A DNA stretch of 64,000 nucleotides from the IMG/VR virus record IMGVR_UViG_3300035698_024877, positions 1 to 64,000 of that record. The stretch is one strand, 5' to 3'. Made by a program: the position numbers and the translations under genes. Position 1 is the first letter of the stretch. Every line of letters begins with the position of its first letter. Below, in pieces: positions 50,637 through 58,075 of this stretch. The notes beneath the pieces are model-generated. The model was not told the DNA's origin, did no database searches, and was given only the letters and a program-made list of their open reading frames with translations. The stretch comes from a virus.

Positions 50637-51715
50637 AGGAATTGAAATCTACTATTAATAAGATAAGGAAACTAGCAATAAAATATCATGAGCCTATGAA
50701 GGAAGATTATCTTAATGAGATAACATCTATAATAAAAAACAGTAAGATAGATGATGAAAAATTAAAAACTTGTTTAGATAAAGCAAGCACATTCAGAAAA
50801 ATCCGTCTCGCTTATGCTTTGCAGTATAGAACTATTGAAGCTGATTCTATTTTGTATAAGATTAGAAATGGCAAGGGTTTTGCCAAAGACTTTTGTTTTG
50901 GTAATCAAGTAGAAGCCAAAAGAATTTTAAATATAGTTTTAAGTTCTTTAGTAGATAGTGTACAAAATAATATTGGGGGTAAGAAAGTGTTTATTCCATC
51001 TAATATTAAATATGCATTACCAGCTACAGAAAAACAATTTACGGGCTACTTTCCATCTGGAACTTGTGTTACAGTATCTAAAGATATGGTTGCAGGTATC
51101 CATTGGGATAATGTTGATGACCATCGTATTGATTTAGATTTATCTTTAATTAGCACTCAAGATGGTAAAATAGGGTGGGATGCTAATTATCGAACTGAAG
51201 GTAAATCAGTATTGTTTTCTGGGGATATAACAGATGCTCCAAATGGAGCTGCTGAATTATTTTATATAAAGAGGCAATTAAAACAAGCATTTATTATGGT
51301 TGTAAACTATTATAATTACAATAAAGAGATTGAAGTGCCATTTGATATTATTATAGCTCAGGAACAAGTAAGCAATCTTAAAGAAAATTACATGGTAAAT
51401 CCTGATAATGTTAAAGCAATTTCGAAAACAAAAATACGCGAAAAACAAAAGGTTTTGGGATTATTAATTACAACAAAAGATACATGTAGATTTTATTTTT
51501 CTGAGGTAAGTATTGGTAGACAAATAACATCTTCTGATACTGAGTATATGAAAAATGTAAGAAATTATTTAGTTCAGTTTTATAGTAACACTATTAGTTT
51601 TAATGATATTTTAATTAGAGCAGGAGCAGAAATAATAGACTCTGCTGAAGATGCTGATATTGATCTATCACCAGAAAACATAGAAAAGGACACATTTATT
51701 AAGTTGTTGAGTTAA
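50633..51715 (+). CDS. C-terminal half of the split protein, TerD-like domain
   Basis: 360 residues. After a helical start (STINKIRKLAIKYHEP), residues 130-250 form a beta-sandwich region with VDDHRIDLDLSLI, GKIGWDANY, VLFSGDITDAPNGAAELFYI and EVPFDIIIA, which resembles TerD-type calcium-binding domains (D-L-D and SGD landmarks). This suggests a role in a ter-like stress or phage-defence function, but that is inference. Start ATGA-coupled to the endonuclease. Confidence 0.68.
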   Translation: MKELKSTINKIRKLAIKYHEPMKEDYLNEITSIIKNSKIDDEKLKTCLDKASTFRKIRLAYALQYRTIEADSILYKIRNGKGFAKDFCFGNQVEAKRILNIVLSSLVDSVQNNIGGKKVFIPSNIKYALPATEKQFTGYFPSGTCVTVSKDMVAGIHWDNVDDHRIDLDLSLISTQDGKIGWDANYRTEGKSVLFSGDITDAPNGAAELFYIKRQLKQAFIMVVNYYNYNKEIEVPFDIIIAQEQVSNLKENYMVNPDNVKAISKTKIREKQKVLGLLITTKDTCRFYFSEVSIGRQITSSDTEYMKNVRNYLVQFYSNTISFNDILIRAGAEIIDSAEDADIDLSPENIEKDTFIKLLS

Positions 51716-51760
51716 TAAACTGGTAGATATTTGATGGAAATTATAATAGGAATTAAATAA

Positions 51761-52084
51761 TTGGGTAAAAGATTTGGAGACACAGCCGTAGCAACAGTTA
51801 AGTTCTTCTCTTGGCAATTTAATCATTACATGGATAACATATTAGAACCTTTTATGTCAATGGCTATGTTTGCGGAAGATGATACTGATTTCTACTCTCC
51901 TTTTCCAAAGATACTTTTTTGTCTATTTAGGTTTTTTCTTTTTATGCTGTTTTTTATGGGTGTGGTTTTAATGCTGACAATTATTTTAGCGCCCATCCCC
52001 TTTGGCATTATGGCTATTTTTCTTGTGGTAACTTATGTACCGCATTTTATATGGGGCTTGTTTAACTTTAGGATGTCAAAATGA
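51761..52084 (+). CDS. Membrane protein
   Basis: 107 residues from a TTG start behind ATAGGAA; two hydrophobic helices at about 50-72 and 74-98. Unknown. Confidence 0.58.
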   Translation: MGKRFGDTAVATVKFFSWQFNHYMDNILEPFMSMAMFAEDDTDFYSPFPKILFCLFRFFLFMLFFMGVVLMLTIILAPIPFGIMAIFLVVTYVPHFIWGLFNFRMSK

Positions 52085-52266
52085 GATGCAAAAAAATAAA
52101 AATTGAGTTCGAGTGGGGGAGAAAACTACCTTATTATTTACCCAGTTTCTACCGCTTCCGAGATAAATCCATAACATGGTGGATAGTTGGAGCGGAGTGG
52201 CGTTGCTTTGAGTTATCTATAGAAAAAGAAGGTAGTCGTTTTAAAGAGGAGTGTGAAAATGACTAA
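52081..52266 (+). CDS. Small basic protein
   Basis: 61 residues, Trp and Arg-rich, overlapping its neighbours. Unrecognised. Confidence 0.5.
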   Translation: MRCKKIKIEFEWGRKLPYYLPSFYRFRDKSITWWIVGAEWRCFELSIEKEGSRFKEECEND

Positions 52267-52348
52267 TCTATATCACGCAGAAGACATACAAGAGGCGATA
52301 GAGAAAAATGACAGAATGGTCGCTGAGTGTTTAAAAAACTGGGGGTGA
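52259..52348 (+). CDS. Very small ORF
   Basis: 29 residues (MTNLYHAEDIQEAIEKNDRM and onward), overlapping the preceding gene and three bases before the next. Its helical, charged make-up is plausible for a real micropeptide. Confidence 0.35.
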   Translation: MTNLYHAEDIQEAIEKNDRMVAECLKNWG

Positions 52349-52351
52349 AAA

Positions 52352-52708
52352 ATGAAAACTGATTTAAAAGTTCTCGATGCCATGATTAAAATGTATGAAG
52401 ACGCAGAGAGACTTGGTGCTTTTGATAACAATATGCACTCTATACCTCTTTGCGTATCTTTGGGAATAGTATCGAAGGATGGCTATGTTGATTATGAACA
52501 TTGTTTAGAATATTGTACAAAGTGCGTAGATAAATATGGTGAGGTTTATGGAATACCCGGCACTGATGTACAGCCACAACAATGCCTTAGCATTAAAATG
52601 GATGGAATAGAATTAGGAGATGCAATCCGTTGCACCATGAAATGGGCAATCTTCAGACCAGCCTACCTAAAATATCTAAAAGCCAAAAGGGCGGAGGTGG
52701 AAAAATAA
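52352..52708 (+). CDS. Hypothetical protein, paralogue of 39650 gene
   Basis: 118 residues: IPLCVSLG, EYCTKCV, CLSIKMDG and FRPAYLKYLKAKRA align with 39650-40000. Conserved paired Cys suggest metal binding. Confidence 0.62.
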   Translation: MKTDLKVLDAMIKMYEDAERLGAFDNNMHSIPLCVSLGIVSKDGYVDYEHCLEYCTKCVDKYGEVYGIPGTDVQPQQCLSIKMDGIELGDAIRCTMKWAIFRPAYLKYLKAKRAEVEK

Positions 52709-52709
52709 A

Positions 52710-52880
52710 ATGCAATTTGTAAAAAAATATAATCTTAGGGAAGTAGAATGCTGTAAGAATTGTAAATATAGTTATGGTGGTATGTCTTGTGGCGATATAG
52801 ATTGTACAAAGGATGCGAGATTGGGTTTAAGTTGTACTGATATTTGCGATTTATATGAAAAAGAGGTATGGGGAGAATAA
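52710..52880 (+). CDS. Small Cys-rich protein
   Basis: 56 residues: CCKNC at 14-18, CGDIDC near 27, then CTDIC near 42. CxxC...C...C group. GGAGGTGG site. Confidence 0.55.
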   Translation: MQFVKKYNLREVECCKNCKYSYGGMSCGDIDCTKDARLGLSCTDICDLYEKEVWGE

Positions 52881-52886
52881 AATAAT

Positions 52887-53390
52887 ATGGTGACAGAAAA
52901 GCAATTGCAATTGGTAGCGGAAGCGTTAGGGTTTTACATAACATATGATGGGACAAAAGAAGATTACCCAATTATACCCCACTGTGAATCTTGTAAATAT
53001 GAGAGTATATATGATATGGATGAAGAGATACTTTACAAATATCTTCTTACTCCTGAAGGTTCTCGCGCTATTCAGGAGTGGCTTGAAAATAATCATGTGT
53101 GGGGTTTTAAATATTTACGACTTCCAACAGGTGGCTGGAAATTAGAAATACAGATTTTGGGAAAGGGTATTTTAGAAGCAGGGGCAAGAAAAACTATGCA
53201 AGAGGCTCTTCTCCAAATGATGATTAGATATCTGGAGAAGCGTAATGTTGACGAAAACAATAAAAACATATGCCAAGACTGTAAGCATTTTGTTGAGCAG
53301 TCTCCAAGAGAAGCCTCACCAATGACAAATTGCAAATTAAAATATTTGGGAACTATGCACTTAAAAAAGCAAATAAAAAGGGGGTGTTAA
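52887..53390 (+). CDS. ABA-sandwich-like protein fused to a Cys-rich tail
   Basis: 167 residues. The first 118 follow the ABA-sandwich-like pattern (EKQLQLVAEALGF, YLLTPEGS, KTMQEALLQMMIRYLEKRN). The last 45 are a CQDCKHF...C...C unit like the separate small Cys proteins. A fusion of two families that elsewhere here are neighbouring genes. Confidence 0.65.
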   Translation: MVTEKQLQLVAEALGFYITYDGTKEDYPIIPHCESCKYESIYDMDEEILYKYLLTPEGSRAIQEWLENNHVWGFKYLRLPTGGWKLEIQILGKGILEAGARKTMQEALLQMMIRYLEKRNVDENNKNICQDCKHFVEQSPREASPMTNCKLKYLGTMHLKKQIKRGC

Positions 53391-53881
53391 ATAAATGGGA
53401 GCAGTGTTTTTGGTTATTTAAGCACAGGGAAGTTATAAAAAAAATGGATAATTTTTGTAAATATTGTAAAGTGTCTCGTTGGGATCATAAATATTGGCAT
53501 AAACCAGAAATGGAATGTCCATATACTATTGAGCAACTTATGTTGGTTTCAAAAGCTCTGAATACATATGTTGTATGCATGGGTTTGGTGTATAAAGACA
53601 AGGAAGTAGATGTGTTTTTTGAAATGTCAACTATTTTAAAGGAATACCCGTTGCTGCAAAATTATGGGTATTTGCTTTCTCCTGAAGGTTCTGATATTGT
53701 TAAGGATTTTTTAATAGCTGAGGGATTTTATCAATTTCTGTTTTTCTATAGCCTTGCTAATTGTTGGGTACTTAGACTTGAACATGATGATATTATTTCT
53801 AAGCGGTATGAAGGGGAAACATTTTCAGAAGTTTTTTTGGCTGCTTGCATAGATTATTTAGAACAGAAGGATAAAAGATGA
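53384..53881 (+). CDS. ABA-sandwich-like protein with N-terminal CxxC
   Basis: 165 residues from a GTG behind AAAAAGGGG, overlapping the previous gene by seven bases; the ATG at 53444 is the alternative. CKYCK near 24 to 28 is followed by the domain EQLMLVSKALNT, YLLSPEGS and FSEVFLAACIDYLEQ. Confidence 0.6.
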   Translation: MLNKWEQCFWLFKHREVIKKMDNFCKYCKVSRWDHKYWHKPEMECPYTIEQLMLVSKALNTYVVCMGLVYKDKEVDVFFEMSTILKEYPLLQNYGYLLSPEGSDIVKDFLIAEGFYQFLFFYSLANCWVLRLEHDDIISKRYEGETFSEVFLAACIDYLEQKDKR

Positions 53882-53997
53882 TTACCAAATTAAAATACCC
53901 AAAAATTAGTAATGCATTTGCATGCTACAACCGCTTATGCAATTGGCGTAGGAGAAGGTGTAGCCTAAGGGGCTTTTTTATTTGGAGGCAAAAATGA
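53878..53997 (+). CDS. Small basic ORF, doubtful
   Basis: 39 residues, Arg-rich (NWRRRRCSLRG). Its coding sequence covers a short AGCC-TAAGG-GGCT hairpin followed by six T, so it may instead be noncoding terminator sequence. Confidence 0.25.
   Translation: MITKLKYPKISNAFACYNRLCNWRRRRCSLRGFFIWRQK
53961..53979 (+). terminator. Possible weak intrinsic terminator
   Basis: AGCC (stem), TAAGG (loop), GGCT (stem), then TTTTTT. The stem is only four pairs, so the call is weak. Confidence 0.3.
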
Positions 53998-54218
53998 AAA
54001 AATGTGATTTATGTGGGAATGTAGATATAGACCATTTATATGAACTCACAGAATTTTCACAAACACATAGTGTGAAAGAAGTGTGTGAAGAATGTATAGA
54101 TGAATTAAATGAGTACTATGCTAAAATTGATTCTTTAGTAGTATCTGTTATGCTTGATAGTAGAAAGAAAATTAAGTTTCGTGTTATGGATGCTATTAAA
54201 AAAAGGCGAAAAATTTAG
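53994..54218 (+). CDS. Small zinc-binding protein
   Basis: 74 residues: CDLC at 4-7 and CEEC near 31, a four-Cys knuckle, then a basic helical tail ending KKRRKI. TTTGGAGG site. Confidence 0.62.
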   Translation: MKKCDLCGNVDIDHLYELTEFSQTHSVKEVCEECIDELNEYYAKIDSLVVSVMLDSRKKIKFRVMDAIKKRRKI

Positions 54219-54253
54219 ATTGTGGGCATAAAAGTAATTAATTTATAAACTTA

Positions 54254-54274
54254 TTTTTAAAATATAATAAAGTA
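54254..54274 (+). promoter_or_regulatory. Promoter-like box
   Basis: TTTTAAAATATAATAAAGTA with one extra leading T, followed by AGAGG. 16 bases before the ATG at 54290. Confidence 0.6.
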
Positions 54275-54289
54275 AGAGGTAAAAATTAA

Positions 54290-54496
54290 ATGTATTTTAA
54301 AGAATTTACTGTGTTTGGGTGTATGGAAGCTGTATTTCCTCTTGACAAATCATTAATTACTATGCAGTTGCATGATAATTTTGTGTGGTTTCCACACTTC
54401 AGCACTCTTATAGTATGTGAGCAAAAATGCCGTAATGAATACGGTGTTAAGTGGTTATGGTTTTATTTAGGTGTATCTAATATAGGGGAGTATTAA
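54290..54496 (+). CDS. Hypothetical protein, tandem paralogue a
   Basis: 68 residues. The last 20 (GVKWLWFYLGVSN) match those of the next gene (GIGWLWFYLAISR), with aromatic strands before. A tandem duplicate pair. Confidence 0.58.
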   Translation: MYFKEFTVFGCMEAVFPLDKSLITMQLHDNFVWFPHFSTLIVCEQKCRNEYGVKWLWFYLGVSNIGEY

Positions 54497-54715
54497 ATGA
54501 AGTATATTGGTGAAGTTCAGTTACAATTAAAGTGGGATTGTGAATTTGTATGGAAACCTTTTTTCTTTAATGGAGTACCTTATCCCACATTAGTACACGG
54601 ATTGAGTTGGGAAATTTATGGTATAGGGTGGCTATGGTTTTACTTAGCTATCTCTAGAGCATATAAAAATAATAAAGACAAACAAACATCTAAAATTTAT
54701 GGATGTGAGGAGTAA
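54497..54715 (+). CDS. Hypothetical protein, tandem paralogue b
   Basis: 72 residues, abutting its paralogue; same Phe/Trp-rich layout (VWKPFFFNGVPYPTLVHG versus VWFPHFSTLIV). Unknown role. Confidence 0.58.
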   Translation: MKYIGEVQLQLKWDCEFVWKPFFFNGVPYPTLVHGLSWEIYGIGWLWFYLAISRAYKNNKDKQTSKIYGCEE

Positions 54716-54717
54716 AA

Positions 54718-54891
54718 ATGACAACAATAAATAGGGCTATGCCCACAATGATACGAAGAGCTATTAGAAAAGGTTTGATTGTAATCGGGCCTGATGGCGA
54801 TTGGTATGAACATGTAGAAGGCAGTACTTATTACAATCATGCAACTGAAACTTATATAGACTACATAGGAGTTGAATTTAAAGCAGCATAG
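54718..54891 (+). CDS. Small hypothetical protein
   Basis: 57 residues with a basic N-terminal half and an acidic, Tyr-rich C-terminal half. GTGAGGAG site. Unrecognised. Confidence 0.52.
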   Translation: MTTINRAMPTMIRRAIRKGLIVIGPDGDWYEHVEGSTYYNHATETYIDYIGVEFKAA

Positions 54892-54903
54892 TAGGAGAGG
54901 CTA

Positions 54904-55071
54904 ATGCTTAATATAGAAATAACAGTGCTTTGTGAGTGCGGAGAAGAACTGGATGGTGTAAGTGAAGTACGGGGACACAGACTTTTTATTATTGTGCAAC
55001 ATTGTATAAGCTGTGGGGAAAGGAATAAAGAGATAGGGTTCGAAGAGGGATATGATGCAAATGAGATGTAG
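54904..55071 (+). CDS. Small zinc-ribbon protein
   Basis: 55 residues: LCECGEEL near 9 and HCISCGERN near 33, a two-knuckle zinc ribbon. AGGAGAGG site. Confidence 0.58.
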   Translation: MLNIEITVLCECGEELDGVSEVRGHRLFIIVQHCISCGERNKEIGFEEGYDANEM

Positions 55072-55124
55072 GGCTAGCTAAAAGAGAGATGGATATGAAA
55101 AGTTCAAATTTTAGAGGAGTAAAA

Positions 55125-55390
55125 ATGAAGGAAGTAATTTATAAGTACCCACTTAAAGTTGAAGATGTCCAATCTTTAAACTTATCTGAGAAGTGCACAC
55201 ATTTATGTGTAGATGCTATAAATAACAAAATATTTTTTGGTGTAAAGAAGATCTAACTTCACGCACCAAAACATATAAAATTTATATGTATGGAACAGGA
55301 GAGAGACAGGAAGAAATTAAAGGAGATTATTTAGGAGCAGTTCAACTGTCTGGGGGTTTACAAGTTTACCATATATTTATATCTGATTAA
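55125..55390 (+). pseudogene. DUF7352-like small phage protein with a frameshift in a T6 run
   Basis: The first frame (MKEVIYKYPLKVEDVQSLNL and onward) stops at 55255-55257. Adding one T to TTTTTT (about 55230) gives a continuous reading through KEDLTSRTKTYKIYMYGTGE and GDYLGAVQLSGGLQVYHIF to the stop at 55388. The full product of about 88 residues matches, from memory, the DUF7352 pattern (KYPL at the start, GTG in the middle, ...GGLxVxHxF at the end). Confidence 0.58.
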
Positions 55391-55462
55391 GTCTATTATA
55401 GGCGGTTTATTTTTTGTTTATGCTGTTTGGCTTGAGTTTAATTTTAAATAAAGAGGTATGTA

Positions 55463-55819
55463 ATGGGAGTAAGCACTGACGGTATTTTATTCTATGGGAT
55501 TCCATATGGTGAAGGTTACGACGATGGGCTTGAAGCTCCATGGTGGGATGGTTGTGGTGACGAAGAACAAAATCCTGAATTGCGTTGTGACGGCCCTGAA
55601 GAGTACTATGCTATAAAAATGGGTGTAATACCCCCGGTAGAAGAGTATTCAGAAGAGCTTTCTATTAGAGAAGAGTTTTCTAAATATTGGAAGGCACAGA
55701 GTGCTATATATGAAAAATCAGGTTGTGGTATTATTTATTACTGCTCTGACCCATGTACTATGTTGGCGGAAACCATTTTATTGAGATTCAAAAAGACAAA
55801 GAAGATAACGTTTGGATAA
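55463..55819 (+). CDS. MGVST-type phage protein, frameshifted near its end
   Basis: 118 residues. The N-terminus MGVSTDGILFYGIPYGEGY and the section GCGIIYYCSD match a common uncharacterised phage family whose C-terminal region usually reads CSxxxPMYxVA. Here the frame is lost at GACCC (about 55748). With one more C the reading continues CSDPMYYV and joins directly to the RtcB fragment that follows. The last 20 residues as written are therefore probably not native. Confidence 0.62.
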   Translation: MGVSTDGILFYGIPYGEGYDDGLEAPWWDGCGDEEQNPELRCDGPEEYYAIKMGVIPPVEEYSEELSIREEFSKYWKAQSAIYEKSGCGIIYYCSDPCTMLAETILLRFKKTKKITFG

Positions 55820-56490
55820 TGTTGCATTCTGGTAGTAGAAATTTTGGGTATAAGATTGCAAATCGTTATAATAATATAGCAAAAGAATTAAATAAGAGAT
55901 GGTTCTCACAAGTATTAAAGGAATGTGATTTGGCTTTTTTACCTTTAGATACAATAGCAGGTATTAATTATTTAGAGGCTATGAGATTTGCAGTAGACTT
56001 CGCACTTGCAAATAGAAGGCGTATGCTAAAAAGAATAGAAGAGATTCTATATAATGTTGATAAAATATCCCTCAATGAACCAATAAACATTGCTCACAAT
56101 TATGCTGCTATGGAAAATCATTTTGGGAAGAATGTAATGGTGCATAGAAAAGGAGCAACAAGAGCTCGTGAAGGAGAAGTGGGCATAATTCCAGGATCTC
56201 AAGGAACGGCCTCGTATATTGTAGAGGGGCTGGGAAATAAGGAAAGTTTTATGTCTTGCTCTCATGGAGCTGGCAGGAAAATGGGGCGAAAGCAGGCAAA
56301 AAAAGAATTGGATTTAGCGGTAGAAAAAGGCAGATTAGACGATTTAGGTATTATTCATAGTGTACGAAGTATAGATAACTTAGATGAAGCTTCGGGGGCA
56401 TACAAGGATATAGAGACTGTTATGGGAAACCAAAAAGATTTAGTAAAGATAGTAACAAAATTAAAACCAATAGCTGTAATTAAGGGGTAA
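55753..56490 (+). CDS. rtcB: RtcB RNA ligase, C-terminal fragment
   Basis: 245 residues beginning at GGNHFIEIQ. RtcB landmarks follow: MLHSGSRNFG near 23, NIAHNYA near 112, VHRKGATRA near 128, IPGSQGTASY near 145, and SCSHGAGRK near 168, whose His accepts GMP. The N-terminal 150 or so residues, with the metal-binding D and C (GxDxxCG region), are missing, replaced by the MGVST-type sequence. Full RtcB is near 400 residues or more. Ligase activity is doubtful; this is likely a recombination chimera. Confidence 0.85.
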   Translation: MYYVGGNHFIEIQKDKEDNVWIMLHSGSRNFGYKIANRYNNIAKELNKRWFSQVLKECDLAFLPLDTIAGINYLEAMRFAVDFALANRRRMLKRIEEILYNVDKISLNEPINIAHNYAAMENHFGKNVMVHRKGATRAREGEVGIIPGSQGTASYIVEGLGNKESFMSCSHGAGRKMGRKQAKKELDLAVEKGRLDDLGIIHSVRSIDNLDEASGAYKDIETVMGNQKDLVKIVTKLKPIAVIKG

Positions 56491-56492
56491 AA

Positions 56493-56729
56493 ATGTTAAA
56501 TGATATAGGCACCAATAAAAAAGAAATAACTTTTGATGAGCTTGATGATGAAAGAAAAGCATATGCATCAGAAGCTTTACGATGCAAGCTAAAGCTTGTT
56601 TATGCTGGTGGGCATCATGTTGTCGGTTGTAATGGTACACATCATTTTGTTTTTCGTGGGCATCGTGACAGATATGATGGTAGGTGTTGGTGTAAAAAAC
56701 TAAAACCATTAGCTGCAATAAAAGGATGA
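56493..56729 (+). CDS. Hypothetical protein ending in an RtcB-like tail
   Basis: 78 residues with GGHHVVGC, THHFVF and CWCKK. The last ten (KLKPLAAIKG) nearly repeat the end of the RtcB fragment just upstream (KLKPIAVIKG), at DNA level as well. The His/Cys-rich middle may bind metal. Confidence 0.58.
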   Translation: MLNDIGTNKKEITFDELDDERKAYASEALRCKLKLVYAGGHHVVGCNGTHHFVFRGHRDRYDGRCWCKKLKPLAAIKG

Positions 56730-56767
56730 TGTAATGAATATGTTTGATCGATATTTAAGAGGGAAAT

Positions 56768-56866
56768 ATGGATAAAAGATTTAGGTGCTCAGTTTGCGGA
56801 TACATCTCTTATTTTAGACAAGATGATTGTTCGAGGTGTGGTAGTAGAGCTATGAAGGAAATTTAA
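56768..56866 (+). CDS. Very small rubredoxin-like zinc ribbon
   Basis: 32 residues: CSVCGY at 7-12 and CSRCGS at 21-26. A compact two-knuckle ribbon. It starts at an ATG within the stop of a 13-codon stub (56734). Confidence 0.5.
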   Translation: MDKRFRCSVCGYISYFRQDDCSRCGSRAMKEI

Positions 56867-56890
56867 AATGAAAATAAATGGGGAAAAGAA

Positions 56891-57127
56891 ATGATGAATA
56901 AGCCTATCATGAAGGGTGTTTCTGTAAATATACGATCTATTATAGTCGAAACTATAAATGGGAAAGTTGAAGAATATTTTAATATAATTATCTATGGCTA
57001 TGTGTGCGAACAGTTAATTTATAGTATTCAGTGTTATGATTCTGATGGCATGAGAATGCGTATTAACTATTCGGTAGCAAACATCGTTTCTGCTAGAATA
57101 ATGTATTATGGGAATGAGCAAAGTTAA
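56891..57127 (+). CDS. Beta-rich hypothetical protein
   Basis: 78 residues of alternating strands. Unrecognised. Confidence 0.55.
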   Translation: MMNKPIMKGVSVNIRSIIVETINGKVEEYFNIIIYGYVCEQLIYSIQCYDSDGMRMRINYSVANIVSARIMYYGNEQS

Positions 57128-57180
57128 ATAAAAAAACGATATTGTAGTATAGCTATTAAATTAGCTAAGGGGTAAAAATT

Positions 57181-57441
57181 ATGAAACGATTAATTTCTTA
57201 TAATGTTTATGAAACATATCATTATGGTGATTATTATGAGTATAGCAAAGCTAGCATTATTGGTTCTTTTCCCAATATAAAAGATGCAATACTGTTTAGA
57301 AAGAAGAAAGAAGAAGAAAGGAATGTGTCGTGGAGAAGCGAAAGAAAAGCAACTAATTATTCTATTTTGTCTTCAAATATAGAGATGAAATTAAAAACTA
57401 TAGATAGTGATTTTTCTAAAATAGAAGAAAGTGGGGAATGA
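57181..57441 (+). CDS. Hypothetical protein
   Basis: 86 residues, Tyr-rich N-terminus, charged helical centre. AAGGGG site. Unrecognised. Confidence 0.56.
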   Translation: MKRLISYNVYETYHYGDYYEYSKASIIGSFPNIKDAILFRKKKEEERNVSWRSERKATNYSILSSNIEMKLKTIDSDFSKIEESGE

Positions 57442-57453
57442 AAGGAGGTCGAA

Positions 57454-57765
57454 GTGTCTCTGTATACAGTATTTAGTCCAGAATTTGAAGTCGCTTGTGA
57501 CTGTGTTGGGGGTTATTGCCGATATGAACAAGAAAGCTGGGTGGTGTATGTTGAAGCAGAAAATAGAAACATAGCAAAAGCTAAAGCTTTAAAGGAATTT
57601 AGAAGGCAGGGGTTTGATTTTGATACAGCAGAAAACCCATTTTCTGGTATGGAAATAAAATCAATAGATGATTGGACAGAGGAAGCTAAATTACGGATAA
57701 GAAATGGCCCCACAGAACCATGTAGTGATTATATAAATTATTGGAAAAATTATTATATAAAGTAA
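57454..57765 (+). CDS. Hypothetical protein
   Basis: 103 residues, GTG start behind a perfect AAAGGAGGT. C-x-C-x4-C near 15-22 then an alpha/beta layout with AENRNIAKAKALKEFRRQG. Unrecognised. Confidence 0.6.
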   Translation: MSLYTVFSPEFEVACDCVGGYCRYEQESWVVYVEAENRNIAKAKALKEFRRQGFDFDTAENPFSGMEIKSIDDWTEEAKLRIRNGPTEPCSDYINYWKNYYIK

Positions 57766-57787
57766 ATTTTAAAATATAATAGTAGTA
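57766..57787 (+). promoter_or_regulatory. Promoter-like box, AGTAGTA variant
   Basis: ATTTTAAAATATAAT followed by AGTAGTA, the same variant as 2298-2319. It lies in the leader of the coiled-coil gene at 57834. Confidence 0.55.
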
Positions 57788-57833
57788 TAGGTATAGTAAA
57801 TTGAAAGTTAGTTATAATTAAGGGAGTAATAAG

Positions 57834-58043
57834 ATGAGCAAAAAAGTAGCGCTACTTGAAAATAATTTAGGAAAGCTTTCTGAAAATATGGGTGGGCTTA
57901 TTGATAGTGTAACAGAACTTACTACACTTATTACAGAACTTGCTACTCAAGTTAAAGAAATTGCTACTCAAGTTAAAGATATTACTAATAGAGTTGAAGA
58001 GCTAGAAAGAACTACAATGAAGGACGTAATTGATATAAATTGA
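57834..58043 (+). CDS. Coiled-coil protein with internal heptad repeats
   Basis: 69 residues. Nearly the whole length is a heptad coiled coil with repeated ELTTLITELATQVKE and IATQVKD units; ATTGCTACTCAAGTTAAAGA is tandemly repeated in the DNA. Probably self-assembles. Confidence 0.66.
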   Translation: MSKKVALLENNLGKLSENMGGLIDSVTELTTLITELATQVKEIATQVKDITNRVEELERTTMKDVIDIN

Positions 58044-58075
58044 AAGTGAGTTGTTTTTAAATTTTAAAGAGGTGT

